Positions 1 through 8,701 of a DNA stretch of 64,000 nt are shown piece after piece; the stretch's first letter is position 1; each line of letters opens with the position of its first letter. The notes under the pieces were generated by a model that was given only the letters and a program-made list of their open reading frames with translations, did not search any database and was not told the origin of the DNA. Origin of the DNA: Gelidibacter gilvus (GTDB taxonomy: Bacteria; Bacteroidota; Bacteroidia; Flavobacteriales; Flavobacteriaceae). The stretch spans positions 18,232 to 82,231 of the forward strand of contig NZ_SDDZ01000016.1 of assembly GCF_004115975.1 (NCBI RefSeq). The letters run 5' to 3'. The translations under genes were made by a program, and so were the position numbers.

Positions 1-80
1 TTTTAAATGCTTATCCGGAATCACAATTTAAATCGTCTTTGCTACTCATGGTCAATTATGTGATTGACAGGAAGAAATAG
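1..80 (+). CDS. 3' end of an unidentified gene
   Basis: An open frame enters from the left edge (codons from base 3) and stops at TAG 78-80. It reads 25 residues ending in VNYVIDRKK. The amino acid composition looks protein-like, but the piece is too short to assign to a family. No terminator hairpin is obvious in the AT-rich stretch that follows. Confidence 0.4.
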   Translation, partial: LNAYPESQFKSSLLLMVNYVIDRKK

Positions 81-212
81 GTTTTGAGCTTGAATTGCGA
101 AGTACTTCACTTTTTCAAAATAAAAAATATTTAATTCATCGCTATAACCTACTTAAAATCAGTCATGTTCGATTTGTTTTTAAATAATTCAATAAAAAAA
201 CAACTCGCTTAG

Positions 213-240
213 GCAACCTTTTACTTGATTTTTGCGTCTT
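213..240 (+). promoter_or_regulatory. ECF-type promoter ahead of the sigma factor gene
   Basis: GCAACC at 213-218 and CGTCTT at 235-240 are separated by 16 bases (219-234). This matches the general ECF promoter layout, with an AAC-type -35 and a CGTC -10, and differs from the housekeeping TAnnTTTG type seen elsewhere here. It lies about 30 bases before the sigma factor start, which suggests autoregulation. The match is by eye only. Confidence 0.5.
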
Positions 241-270
241 TATAAATAGAAGACCTAATAGAACCAATTT

Positions 271-846
271 TTGAAAGTCATTCAATTACATAACAACAAT
301 ATCGAGCTCATAAAAAAAGCAGCAAAAAACAATCGTGAGGCGCAACATGTGCTTTATGAAGTGCATGCGCCAAAAATGTTGAGTATTTGTAGATATTATG
401 TAAAGGATATTCAAAAAGCGGAAGAGGTCATGCTCAACGGATTTTTCAAAGCTTTTGTCAACTTAAAGAACTTTAAAAATGAAGGTAGTTTTGAAGGTTG
501 GCTCAGAAGAATCATGGTCAGGGAAGCCATCTCATTTTTAAGGCAAGAAAAGAAGATTGAGTTTTCAGTAGAAACCTTTGATATGGATCATCAGCAAACC
601 AATAACATTGAAACGGCAATTGAAGTGAATGAGATCCAACAGCATATTGACGCATTGCCTGAAGGTTATAAAATGGTTTTTGTCATGTATGCCATTGAAG
701 GCTACAAACATCATGAAATCGCAAACTTGCTGAACATCAATGAAGGTACCTCAAAATCGCAATTGTTTAAAGCGCGTCAACTTTTGCAACAAAAGATTAA
801 CATGTCTAACATTGTAAATAATGGAACAGATGAAATGGGAAGATAA
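271..846 (+). CDS. RNA polymerase ECF sigma factor (sigma-70 family)
   Basis: This 191-residue protein has the two-domain ECF layout. Region 2 lies at about residues 25-90 (APKMLSICRYYV, then NEGSFEGWLRRIMVREAISFL), and region 4 at about 125-175, with the helix-turn-helix YKHHEIANLLNINEGTSKSQLF. It would direct RNA polymerase to a specific promoter set. The start is TTG, chosen because the N-terminus (MKVIQLHNNNIELIKKAAKNN) fits the Bacteroidota ECF pattern and no ATG lies nearby. The next gene starts inside its last 26 bases, so the two are translationally coupled. An ECF-type promoter lies just upstream, which suggests self-control. The regulon and signal are unknown. Confidence 0.9.
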   Translation: MKVIQLHNNNIELIKKAAKNNREAQHVLYEVHAPKMLSICRYYVKDIQKAEEVMLNGFFKAFVNLKNFKNEGSFEGWLRRIMVREAISFLRQEKKIEFSVETFDMDHQQTNNIETAIEVNEIQQHIDALPEGYKMVFVMYAIEGYKHHEIANLLNINEGTSKSQLFKARQLLQQKINMSNIVNNGTDEMGR

Positions 847-1576
847 TATAAAGGAAACGCTTGAGAAAAGAACGATTAAGCCCACTCATAAATCATGGGA
901 TGCCTTGGCAAGTAAACTGGATGCCTCCGACAGAAACAAGAGTAAAAAAATCTATTGGTGGATGGGTATGGCAGCAAGTGTTGCAGCGATACTATTTACG
1001 GCGACTGTTTTTTTTAACGGGAATGGAAACGAGATTCAAGCCCCAGTTATAGTAGATACACAAGAACAGATAGATGATCAACTCATTCCGATGGAGAAAT
1101 TGCCAGTGGAAATACAAATAGCAGAAGCTCAACAAGCTGATGAAAGTCCAGAGCAAATCGATAAAACCACCACTAATAAAGAGCTTGTAAAAAAACAGAA
1201 CGATTTAACGCCAACAATAAAGCAGAACAGTTCCGTTGCTAAAATCGAGAAAGAAATAATTGAGCCATTAGATACAAATCTTCAAAATGAAATTTTAGAA
1301 GATAAAAAAGTCACGGAAATTGTTGCTCAAATTCAGGATTTAAAAAGTAAGGGTCAAACGATAACAGATGCTGATATTGATGCGTTGTTAGTCCAGGCTC
1401 AGAAGGAAATTAGGTATCAAACCATGACACAGGGCGGTACCTTAATTGTAGATGCAAATGCGCTGTTACAGGATGTTGAAGCTGATTTGCAGCAATCATT
1501 CAGAAATAAAATCTTTGAAGCTTTGAAAAATAGTTATGAAACCGTAAAAACTGCAGTTGCGGAACGAAATAATTAA
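821..1576 (+). CDS. Single-pass membrane protein, probable anti-sigma partner
   Basis: The 251-residue product has about 45 cytoplasmic residues, one membrane helix at about 46-65 (WWMGMAASVAAILF), and a long polar periplasmic part rich in Q, E and K. The C-terminal 60 residues look helical. It overlaps the ECF sigma gene by 26 bases. That arrangement, with a short cytoplasmic N-terminus, is typical of membrane anti-sigma factors in Bacteroidota, but no zinc-binding HxxxCxxC motif is present, so the role is inferred from context. A second in-frame ATG at 830 is an equally possible start. A palindromic repeat follows the stop. Confidence 0.75.
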   Translation: MEQMKWEDNIKETLEKRTIKPTHKSWDALASKLDASDRNKSKKIYWWMGMAASVAAILFTATVFFNGNGNEIQAPVIVDTQEQIDDQLIPMEKLPVEIQIAEAQQADESPEQIDKTTTNKELVKKQNDLTPTIKQNSSVAKIEKEIIEPLDTNLQNEILEDKKVTEIVAQIQDLKSKGQTITDADIDALLVQAQKEIRYQTMTQGGTLIVDANALLQDVEADLQQSFRNKIFEALKNSYETVKTAVAERNN

Positions 1577-1580
1577 ACCA

Positions 1581-1600
1581 ATTCCTGCGAAGGCAGGAAT
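1581..1600 (+). repeat. REP-like palindrome, family A copy 1
   Basis: Arms ATTCCTGC and GCAGGAAT enclose a GAAG loop, with perfect 8-base pairing. It lies between the anti-sigma-like gene and the outer-membrane protein gene. The same sequence recurs at 14321-14340. Confidence 0.8.
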
Positions 1601-1641
1601 CCCAACAGTCAAAATTAATCATCAATCAAAAATCGAACATT

Positions 1642-2706
1642 ATGAACACAATCACAAAACTCGTTGTGCTGATCTCCTTATGCTTAATTACAGGCACATC
1701 ACATGCTCAGGACACGCTCCAGAAAACAAAAAGTCAATTAAAAATTGAAAGTTTACAGGAGTATAAAGAAGTTATTACCCAAGAGGAAAAAGCATTTCTA
1801 AAAACTGAAGTAGAGACGATTAATCAACGTCTTGAAAACAAAGAAATTACCCAAGTGGAAGCCGAGGTTTTAAAACAAGAGATGGCTAAAAAAAGAGCTT
1901 TGAACATCGAAAATCGTATCGCTATTATTGACAGCCAGATTGAACTTATTACACGTAATCCCGGCTATTATCCATCTACACAATCTCCGGAAAATGAAGT
2001 TATTATCTCCATTGGAAAGAAAAAGGGATTGTATATTAAAAGTAAGAACGAGCCGCCTAAATATGACATTAGAACTAGCAATCAATTGCTATTTGCCATC
2101 GGCTTCAATAACACCATAATTGATGGTGAAAGTTTAGACGATTCACCTTATCAATTGGGGGGTTCTGGGTTTGTGGAGTTGGGTTGGCTATGGAAAACCA
2201 GACTTTTAAAGAACTCGAATTTCGTAAGGGTCAATTATGGGCTGTCCTTTCAATGGAATAAATTATCTATAAAAGACAACCAATACTTTGTTGCGAACGG
2301 CGACGAAACCACCTTGGAAACCTTCCATTTGAATTTGAAAAAATCCAAATTCAGAACCACCAGTTTAGTTGTTCCAGTTCATTTTGAGTTTGGTCCATCA
2401 AAGCTACTGGGTTTTAATGACCGTATTAGATATCAAACCCATAAACAATTCAAAATAGGTCTAGGTGGATTTGCAGGAGTCAACTTAGCGACAAAGCAAA
2501 AACTGAAATATAAAGAAAATGGAAATAATCAAAAGGATAAATTTAAATCAGATTACAATACCACCAATCTTGTTTATGGTGTAAGTGGATACATTGGTGT
2601 TGGTGATTTTAGTATTTACGCTAAATATAATCTCAACGATTTATTCAAAGATCAAGCTATTGCTCAGAATAATGTGTCATTGGGGTTACGTTGGGATTTC
2701 CAATAA
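1642..2706 (+). CDS. Outer-membrane beta-barrel protein with coiled N-terminal region
   Basis: This 354-residue protein starts with a signal peptide (cleavage likely after SHAQ, about residue 22). A charged, probably coiled-coil segment follows at about 30-105, rich in K, E and Q. The rest alternates hydrophobic and polar residues as in a beta-barrel, and the C-terminus ends in an aromatic (LGLRWDFQ), as many outer-membrane barrels do. It follows the sigma factor and its membrane partner with a 65-base gap and may be their target. The function is not recognisable. A terminator hairpin follows. Confidence 0.75.
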   Translation: MNTITKLVVLISLCLITGTSHAQDTLQKTKSQLKIESLQEYKEVITQEEKAFLKTEVETINQRLENKEITQVEAEVLKQEMAKKRALNIENRIAIIDSQIELITRNPGYYPSTQSPENEVIISIGKKKGLYIKSKNEPPKYDIRTSNQLLFAIGFNNTIIDGESLDDSPYQLGGSGFVELGWLWKTRLLKNSNFVRVNYGLSFQWNKLSIKDNQYFVANGDETTLETFHLNLKKSKFRTTSLVVPVHFEFGPSKLLGFNDRIRYQTHKQFKIGLGGFAGVNLATKQKLKYKENGNNQKDKFKSDYNTTNLVYGVSGYIGVGDFSIYAKYNLNDLFKDQAIAQNNVSLGLRWDFQ

Positions 2707-2749
2707 AAGTCTGGTAAATAGAACTTAATAAATTTGTGTTAGTCAAAAG

Positions 2750-2778
2750 AGGTATTGAAGTTCTTCAATGCCTTTTTT
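2750..2778 (+). terminator. Rho-independent terminator
   Basis: An 11-base stem (AGGTATTGAAG with CTTCAATGCCT, one G-T pair) is followed by a T-run. It closes the sigma factor, membrane partner and barrel protein unit. Confidence 0.75.
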
Positions 2779-2869
2779 CATTTTGAGCAACTTTGGTCTT
2801 ATCTATTCAAACTCTTTTTTTGATGTTTTTTGCTTAATTAATGTTCGCTCCAATTTTGAAAATGCTGAT

Positions 2870-3529
2870 TTATTCGTTCCTATATTTTATCATAATATCT
2901 TTAAATAATTCTGCGGTAGTTGGTGGGGTATAAGAAATGGCATTTGCGCCCGATTCAATTGCTAGCTGAATCGTGTCGTCGGTTTTACCGCTAGTAGCTA
3001 TAATGGCCACATCATTATCAATGTCTCGTATTTTTTTGATAATATCTGCAGTTTTTTCAGCACCTGAAACATTAAAAATATCCACACCGGCCAAAATACG
3101 TCCCTTGATATCGTCCTTTTCGGAAACTACCGTGATGACTATAGGGATATCTATTTTATCTTTTAATTTTTTTATCAAATCATTAGGCGTTGGTTTGTTT
3201 AATACGACTCCCAATGCCCCTTGAAATTCTGCGTCTATGGCAAGGTCAATCGACCGGTTTCCTGTAGTAATGCCGCCACCTACACCACAAAATATAGGCT
3301 TGTCTGCTGCTAAAATTAGGGAATGCGAGATTAAAGGTTGTGGTGTAAATGGATAAACTGCAATAATGGCGTTCGCGTTTGTATTGCGGATAATAGCCAC
3401 ATCAGTGCTGAATAAAAAAGATTTTAATAGCTGTCCAAAAACTTGAATTCCTGAACATGTATTAATGATTTCTGGCACTTCTACGATGTTAGTTCGTAAT
3501 CTACTTGTAAAACGCGGTATTTTTCTCAT
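2870..3529 (-). CDS. TIM-barrel protein of the ThiE/NanE-like fold, often labelled putative hydrolase
   Basis: The frame gives 219 residues from the ATG at 3529. An upstream extension to 3556 is possible, but MRKIPRFTSRLRTNIVEVP fits better as an N-terminus. Repeating beta-alpha units end in glycine-rich phosphate-binding-like loops: FCGVGGGITTGNR (mid-protein) and IIATSGKTDDT with SGANAISYTPPT near the C-terminus. This pattern matches a conserved family of phosphate-binding TIM barrels seen in Firmicutes and Bacteroidota with no proven reaction. It is transcribed divergently from dnaG. The substrate is unknown. Confidence 0.7.
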   Translation of the reverse strand: MRKIPRFTSRLRTNIVEVPEIINTCSGIQVFGQLLKSFLFSTDVAIIRNTNANAIIAVYPFTPQPLISHSLILAADKPIFCGVGGGITTGNRSIDLAIDAEFQGALGVVLNKPTPNDLIKKLKDKIDIPIVITVVSEKDDIKGRILAGVDIFNVSGAEKTADIIKKIRDIDNDVAIIATSGKTDDTIQLAIESGANAISYTPPTTAELFKDIMIKYRNE

Positions 3530-3716
3530 AGGTTTAAATTTAATTGTTAGTCCCAACCAGAATGTTTTAAATAGTATTAGCTTGGGTAAACTCGGGGCGC
3601 ATATGCTAATCAGAGCATAAACGAATATCGACTAATTCCCGAACACCCCAAAACGTAACATTAACCTTTTATTTAATTTCTTTATAGTATTTTTACAAAA
3701 AATTACATCTACAACT

Positions 3717-5684
3717 TTGATTTCAAGATCCACTATAGACCAAATATTTGAAACCGCCCGGGTTGAGGAGGTGATTGGCGATTTCGTCAATCTTAAAAAA
3801 TCCGGGAGTAATTTCAAAGGACTGAGTCCGTTTAGCGATGAACGTTCACCAAGTTTTATGGTAAGTCCCGTAAAGCAGATCTGGAAGGATTTTAGTAGTG
3901 GTAAAGGCGGAAATGCGGTGACTTTTCTTATGGAACACGAGCATTTTACCTATCCTGAAGCTCTTAAGTACCTCGCCAGAAAATACAATATTGAGATTGA
4001 GAAAACTGAGCAGACCAATGAGCAAAAGGAAGTTGCCAATGAGCGGGAAAGCCTCTATTTGGTCAATGAGTTTGCCAATACCTATTTTCAAAGAACACTC
4101 CATAAAACAGATCAAGGAAAATCGATTGGACTGAGTTATTTCAAGGAACGCGGATTTACTATGGATACCATCAACACCTTCAGTTTGGGGTACTCCTTAG
4201 ATGAATGGCAGGGCTTTACTGACGAAGCCTTGAAGAAAGGCTATCAATTGGAGTTTCTTGAAAAGACTGGATTGACCATTGTCAAAGAAGAGAAGCGTTT
4301 TGATCGGTTTAAGGGTCGGGTCATGTTCCCCATCCACAGTATGAGTGGAAGAATATTGGGTTTTGGAGGTCGAATTTTGGGTGCCGATAAAAAGGCTGCA
4401 AAATATCTGAATTCTCCAGAAAGTGATGTCTACCATAAAAGTAAAATTCTGTATGGTTTGTTTCATGCCAAACAATCCATCGCCAAAGAAGACAATTGCT
4501 TTTTGGTAGAAGGTTATACCGACGTCATCCAGTTCCACCAATCGGGTGTTAAGAATGTGGTGTCATCCTCAGGAACTGCGTTGTCACCAGAACAGATTCG
4601 TTTGATCAATCGGTTGACCAAAAACATCACCGTTCTTTTTGATGGTGATGCAGCAGGTATTAGAGCGGCGGTTAGAGGGATTGATTTGATTTTGGAACAA
4701 GGCATGAATGTTAAAGTATGTTCCTTTCCAAACGGTGCCGATCCGGATAGTTTTGCGAGACAAAATACCCCTGAAGAGCTGGCCACTTATCTTGAGGATC
4801 ATGCGAAAGATTTTATTCAGTTTAAAGCGTCTTTGTTGGTTGAAGATGCCAAAAATGACCCTATAAAAAAGGCAGATACCATTCGGGAAATTGTCAATAG
4901 TATTTCTAAGATTCCTGATCCAATAAAACGGGAGATCTATGTAAAAGAATGTTCCAATATTATGGACATTAGTGAGGCAGTTTTGTTTAGTACCTTGGCG
5001 CAAATTGGTAAAAAGGAAACCCAAGAAGCCAGTAGACAGCACAGAACGGAGCAAACGGCTTTTGAGGTAGTCCGCTCAGAACAGCCTGCCAAAAAAGTGA
5101 ATCACCAATATATATTGGAGCAGAAAATCATCGAAATTTTATTGCTTTATGGCAATGAAACAGAAGAATTTGAAGACTTGGTTATGAAAGAAGACGATGC
5201 TGGCGACTTAAAAATGGAACCGGTAATCCATCAGGCAAAAGTGTTTGAGAAAATTTATCTGGATTTACAGGAAGATGAAATGCAGTTTTCTGATGAGCAA
5301 TTTCAAAATCTTTATTATGTGATTATTGAGGCGCTTCATCAGTCTAAAGAGTTTCAATTGAAAGATTTCATTAACAAACTGGATCAGAAAATGGCCAATG
5401 AGGTCACTTCTATTTTGATGAATGATGAACGTTATAGCCTACACGATTGGGAGCGTAACCATATTATTCCGAAAGACAAAGATAAATCCATTTCACAATT
5501 AGTCACTCAAACAATCTTGAGTTTAAGGTGCTTTTTAATCGACCAAAAGGTGATGGAATACAAAATGGAAATAGCCCAGCCCCAAAACAATAGCATGGGA
5601 ATCCTGGAAGACGTCCGAGATTATCTTAGATTAAAAACCCTCTTATCCAAAAAATTGGGGAAAGTAGTTGGCAGTAAAATTTAA
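3717..5684 (+). CDS. dnaG: DNA primase DnaG
   Basis: The primase makes RNA primers for replication. The 655-residue protein has an N-terminal zinc-domain fold (about 1-95), a catalytic core with TOPRIM motifs (LVEGYTDVIQ near residue 264 and LFDGDAAGIRAA near 303), and a C-terminal helicase-binding region. The start is TTG, giving MISRSTIDQIFETARVEEV as in flavobacterial homologues. All four zinc ligands of the CHC2 motif are replaced. E. coli Cys40, His43, Cys61 and Cys64 correspond to Ser37, Ser40, Asp58 and Ser61, although the surrounding sequence (PSF, GKGGNAVTFLM) is kept. The gene ends tail-to-tail with the response regulator, overlapping by 4 bases. Confidence 0.97.
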   Translation: MISRSTIDQIFETARVEEVIGDFVNLKKSGSNFKGLSPFSDERSPSFMVSPVKQIWKDFSSGKGGNAVTFLMEHEHFTYPEALKYLARKYNIEIEKTEQTNEQKEVANERESLYLVNEFANTYFQRTLHKTDQGKSIGLSYFKERGFTMDTINTFSLGYSLDEWQGFTDEALKKGYQLEFLEKTGLTIVKEEKRFDRFKGRVMFPIHSMSGRILGFGGRILGADKKAAKYLNSPESDVYHKSKILYGLFHAKQSIAKEDNCFLVEGYTDVIQFHQSGVKNVVSSSGTALSPEQIRLINRLTKNITVLFDGDAAGIRAAVRGIDLILEQGMNVKVCSFPNGADPDSFARQNTPEELATYLEDHAKDFIQFKASLLVEDAKNDPIKKADTIREIVNSISKIPDPIKREIYVKECSNIMDISEAVLFSTLAQIGKKETQEASRQHRTEQTAFEVVRSEQPAKKVNHQYILEQKIIEILLLYGNETEEFEDLVMKEDDAGDLKMEPVIHQAKVFEKIYLDLQEDEMQFSDEQFQNLYYVIIEALHQSKEFQLKDFINKLDQKMANEVTSILMNDERYSLHDWERNHIIPKDKDKSISQLVTQTILSLRCFLIDQKVMEYKMEIAQPQNNSMGILEDVRDYLRLKTLLSKKLGKVVGSKI

Positions 5685-6310
5685 ACGGTGCCCATATGCT
5701 GCGCTTGATGGATCAGATCTACTAAATTGGTGACATTCAATTTCTTGAAAAGTCGAGCTTTATAGGTACTGACCGTTTTTTCGTTGATATCGAGTTCCAA
5801 AGCAATTTCTTTGTTTTTCTTACCCGTAGACAGCAATTTCAAAACTTCAACTTCCCTTGTGGATAAGCGTTTGTAAAGTTTGCTTTTCGTATTGCGGGTG
5901 TCATCAAAGTGCAAATGTTTCTCCATATTGGCACTCAAATATATACCGCCGTTATGTACCTTAATGATGGCGTCCCTAATGGTTTTTGTGTCGACCGTTT
6001 TTGAAAGATATCCAGATGCTCCAGCCTTTATACTGCTGATGGCATAGATTTCTTCAGGGTGATAACTGAACATGATCACTCTTAAATTTTCGTGTTCTTT
6101 TTTAATGGCTCTTAATGCGGTGATGCCATTAAGTTCGGGAAGATCAATTTCAGAAATGATCACATCTACGGGATAGCGTCTTATAAATTCAAAGATTTCG
6201 ATGCCTGTACCTACAGTTCCGACCACTTCAATTTCTGGATCTGATTCAAAAAGCAGTTTTAAGCCTTTTCTTACAATGGGATGGTAGTCTACAACCAATA
6301 CCTTAATCAT
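5681..6310 (-). CDS. NarL/LuxR-type response regulator with Glu at the phosphorylation site
   Basis: The 209-residue protein has a receiver domain (1-120) and a C-terminal LuxR-type helix-turn-helix (about 145-205, with LSTREVEVLKLLSTGKKNKEIA). The receiver keeps Asp8, Ser82 and Lys104, but the phospho-acceptor position carries Glu54 (VIISEIDLPELNG) where active receivers have Asp. Glu can mimic phospho-Asp, so the protein may be constitutively active or controlled without a kinase. No histidine kinase gene is nearby. The last codons overlap the dnaG stop on the other strand. Confidence 0.9.
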   Translation of the reverse strand: MIKVLVVDYHPIVRKGLKLLFESDPEIEVVGTVGTGIEIFEFIRRYPVDVIISEIDLPELNGITALRAIKKEHENLRVIMFSYHPEEIYAISSIKAGASGYLSKTVDTKTIRDAIIKVHNGGIYLSANMEKHLHFDDTRNTKSKLYKRLSTREVEVLKLLSTGKKNKEIALELDINEKTVSTYKARLFKKLNVTNLVDLIHQAQHMGTV

Positions 6311-6462
6311 AATTTATTGTTTGTTAGTTAATTAAGTTAGTCTATACACTTAAGAAGGTAAGTTTTAGATTGTGGAGATTTGCTACGTAAATGTAAGAAA
6401 AAAAACATGAAACTCAGTTGGTTTTGACAACATTCAGTGAATTGCACGAAAAAAAAGTCAGA

Positions 6463-7251
6463 TTATTTTAAGCTTTTAGGTATTTCGCATATCGGAATTG
6501 GAATCATTTTATGTTGGTTATTCCGGTTAAGTTTTGAAAAGAGTTCAAAAACCTCGCGTTTTCTGCCTTCAAAATCCTTGGCTGTGTTTCCGTTTTCTTT
6601 CATTGTCATTGCCCATTCCAGCTCAGGATAGGATGCGCCAATCTGGGTTTCATCACTTCTTTCATCACCAAACAATCCATCACTTGGCGCAGCTTTAATA
6701 ATAGAATTGGAAACACCCAATACCTTGGCAAGGTCATAAATTTCAGACTTCATTAAATCGGCAATGGGGTTCAAATCTACACCACCATCGCCATATTTTG
6801 TATAGAATCCAATGCCGAAATCCTCGATTTTATTGCCAGTACCCGCTACCAATAAACCATGTAATCCAGCGTAATAATACAGTGTGGTCATTCTTAATCT
6901 TGCCCTTGTGTTCGCAAGCGCCATGTCAACGGTAGCTTGCTTTTCAATTATGGAAACTTCAGCTTTAAATTGATCAAAAACAGGAGTGAGATCCACTAAT
7001 GAGTTCTTCACGTTAGGAAAATCCTTCTTTAATTGTTTTATATGCTCTTGTCCTCTTGATACGTGGCTTTTTGGCTGATGGATTGGCATTTCAATGCACA
7101 ATACCTCCAGTCCGGTTTTGGCACATAGGATGGAAGTGACAGCCGAATCAATTCCGCCTGAAATACCAATTACAAAACCATTTACTTTGGCATTGTTGGC
7201 ATAATCTTTTAACCAATTTACGATGTGGTCAATAACTTTTTCAGTTTGCAT
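6463..7251 (-). CDS. nadE: NAD+ synthetase, ammonia-dependent type
   Basis: The enzyme amidates nicotinic acid adenine dinucleotide to NAD+. At 262 residues it has the short form, without the N-terminal glutaminase domain of the glutamine-dependent enzymes. The PP-loop SGGIDS is at residues 31-36. Later motifs include NTRARLRM, VAGTGNKIEDFGIGFYTKYGDGGVD and the loop APSDGLFGDERSDE, all typical of the family. It is divergent from gldB, with a 95-base shared upstream region. Confidence 0.95.
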   Translation of the reverse strand: MQTEKVIDHIVNWLKDYANNAKVNGFVIGISGGIDSAVTSILCAKTGLEVLCIEMPIHQPKSHVSRGQEHIKQLKKDFPNVKNSLVDLTPVFDQFKAEVSIIEKQATVDMALANTRARLRMTTLYYYAGLHGLLVAGTGNKIEDFGIGFYTKYGDGGVDLNPIADLMKSEIYDLAKVLGVSNSIIKAAPSDGLFGDERSDETQIGASYPELEWAMTMKENGNTAKDFEGRKREVFELFSKLNRNNQHKMIPIPICEIPKSLK

Positions 7252-7254
7252 TTT

Positions 7255-7287
7255 TTGGAGGATTTAACACAAAGAATACTACCTTTG
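7255..7287 (+). promoter_or_regulatory. Possible gldBC promoter
   Basis: TACCTTTG at 7280-7287 matches the Bacteroidota -7 element TAnnTTTG. A TTG at 7255-7257 is 22 bases upstream as a possible -33 element. It lies in the nadE-gldB divergent gap. Confidence 0.4.
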
Positions 7288-7346
7288 TACCACAAAAATA
7301 AAGTAATCGCCTAAGTAATAAAAATTAAAGAGGTTATAATAATTCT

Positions 7347-8306
7347 ATGAAGAATGTTGGTTTTTTGTTAATTCTACTGTTTGTTTTTAACGCTTGTAAA
7401 GAAAATAATCAGATAGAAAGTGAAATTTCTAAAGTTGATATCGACTTTAGAGTGGAGCGTTTTGATTTGGATTTCGCAAATGCTAAATCTGAAGACTTAC
7501 CTGAGTTGAAAAAGGCCTATCCTTTTTTGTTTTCGGAGCGTATCAATGATTCTATCTGGATTGAGCGGATTAATGATTCACTTCAACAAGAACTGTCAAA
7601 CGAAGTTAAAAGAACATTTTCCAATTTTGATGATGTTTATGAGGAGATCGAATCACTTTTTCAACATTTGAAATATTATGATAAAACCTTTAAAGTACCA
7701 AGAGTGATTACGGTAACTTCTGATGTGGATTACAGAAATAAAACGATTGTAACCGATACAATTGTGTTGATTTCCTTAGACACTTATTTAGGTTCTGATC
7801 ACCACTTTTACGAAGGTATCCAAAGGTTTTTGACCTTAAATATGAAGCGCTCTCAAATTGTAAGCGATTTGGCAGCAAACTATTCAGAGGGTTATATTTT
7901 TCAAAATAAACCAAAAACCCTTTTGGATGATATGATCTATTTTGGAAAACAATTATATTTTAAGGATAAAATGATTCCATTTAAATCGGATGCTGAAAAA
8001 ATCGGCTATTCTGAAGAGCAAATAGAATGGGCTAAAGCAAATGAAAGTGAAATTTGGCGCTATTTTATCGAGCGGGAATTGTTGTTCAGTACGGACAATA
8101 GTTTGGCTGGTCGATTTATTGCTGATGCACCGTTTTCTAAATTTTATTTGGAACTGGACAGTGAGTCTCCAGATAAAATAGGTCAGTACTTAGGTTGGGA
8201 AATCGTAAGATCTTATATGAAGAACAATGATGTTCCATTTTTGGAGATGTTACGAATGGACGCTGACGAAATTTTTAATAAATCTAAATTTAAACCACGT
8301 AAATAA
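7347..8306 (+). CDS. gldB: Gliding motility lipoprotein GldB
   Basis: This 319-residue lipoprotein has the signal MKNVGFLLILLFVFNAC with lipidation at Cys17. The body matches GldB: an early VDIDFRVERFDLDF segment, YPFLFSERINDSIW, a central DTYLGSDHHFY and the C-terminal IGQYLGWEIVRSYM. GldB is required for gliding in Flavobacterium johnsoniae and is associated with the gliding/T9SS machinery; its biochemical role is not established. The stop overlaps the ATG of gldC by one base (TAATG), indicating translational coupling. Confidence 0.93.
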   Translation: MKNVGFLLILLFVFNACKENNQIESEISKVDIDFRVERFDLDFANAKSEDLPELKKAYPFLFSERINDSIWIERINDSLQQELSNEVKRTFSNFDDVYEEIESLFQHLKYYDKTFKVPRVITVTSDVDYRNKTIVTDTIVLISLDTYLGSDHHFYEGIQRFLTLNMKRSQIVSDLAANYSEGYIFQNKPKTLLDDMIYFGKQLYFKDKMIPFKSDAEKIGYSEEQIEWAKANESEIWRYFIERELLFSTDNSLAGRFIADAPFSKFYLELDSESPDKIGQYLGWEIVRSYMKNNDVPFLEMLRMDADEIFNKSKFKPRK

Positions 8307-8641
8307 TGTCTAAAACCATAAAATCAACCATCGAATTGCACGTTGAATTGGATGAAAATCGTGTGCCTGAAAAACTAAGTTGGACGGCACCAGATGGTGG
8401 AATCAATAATGAAGAAGCTAAAGCCATGATGCTATCTGTTTGGGATAGTGAAGCACAAGAAACTTTGCGTATCGACCTTTGGACGAAAGATATGCCAGTG
8501 GATGAAATGAAGATTTTTTTCCATCAAACCTTGGTCGAAATGAGCAACACCTTTCATCGCGCCACTGAAGATGAAAAAATGTCCGCAACCATGAAGGATT
8601 TCTGCGATTATTTTGCCGAAAAGTTAGAACTCAATAAGTAA
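8306..8641 (+). CDS. gldC: Gliding motility protein GldC
   Basis: This 111-residue soluble protein (MSKTIKSTIELHVELDENRVPEKLSWTAPDGG) has no signal peptide, as expected for GldC. It directly follows gldB with coupled translation, the standard order in Flavobacteriaceae. GldC contributes to gliding efficiency; its molecular role is unknown. A palindromic repeat (family B) lies 9 bases after the stop. Confidence 0.93.
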   Translation: MSKTIKSTIELHVELDENRVPEKLSWTAPDGGINNEEAKAMMLSVWDSEAQETLRIDLWTKDMPVDEMKIFFHQTLVEMSNTFHRATEDEKMSATMKDFCDYFAEKLELNK

Positions 8642-8649
8642 GATCTATT

Positions 8650-8681
8650 AACCTGCAAGGTTTACAAAACCTGGAAGGTTT
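8650..8681 (+). repeat. Palindromic repeat, family B copy 1
   Basis: It opens with AACCTGCAAGGTTT and closes with AAACCTGGAAGGTTT. Each half is itself near-palindromic, and the halves pair with each other. Five more copies lie between 11581 and 25449. Confidence 0.75.
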
Positions 8682-8701
8682 ATATAAATAACAAATAAAC
8701 A

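Noticed and set aside
1557..1748. 63-codon plus frame over the family A repeat
   Set aside because: It overlaps two well-supported genes and its middle is the palindromic repeat.
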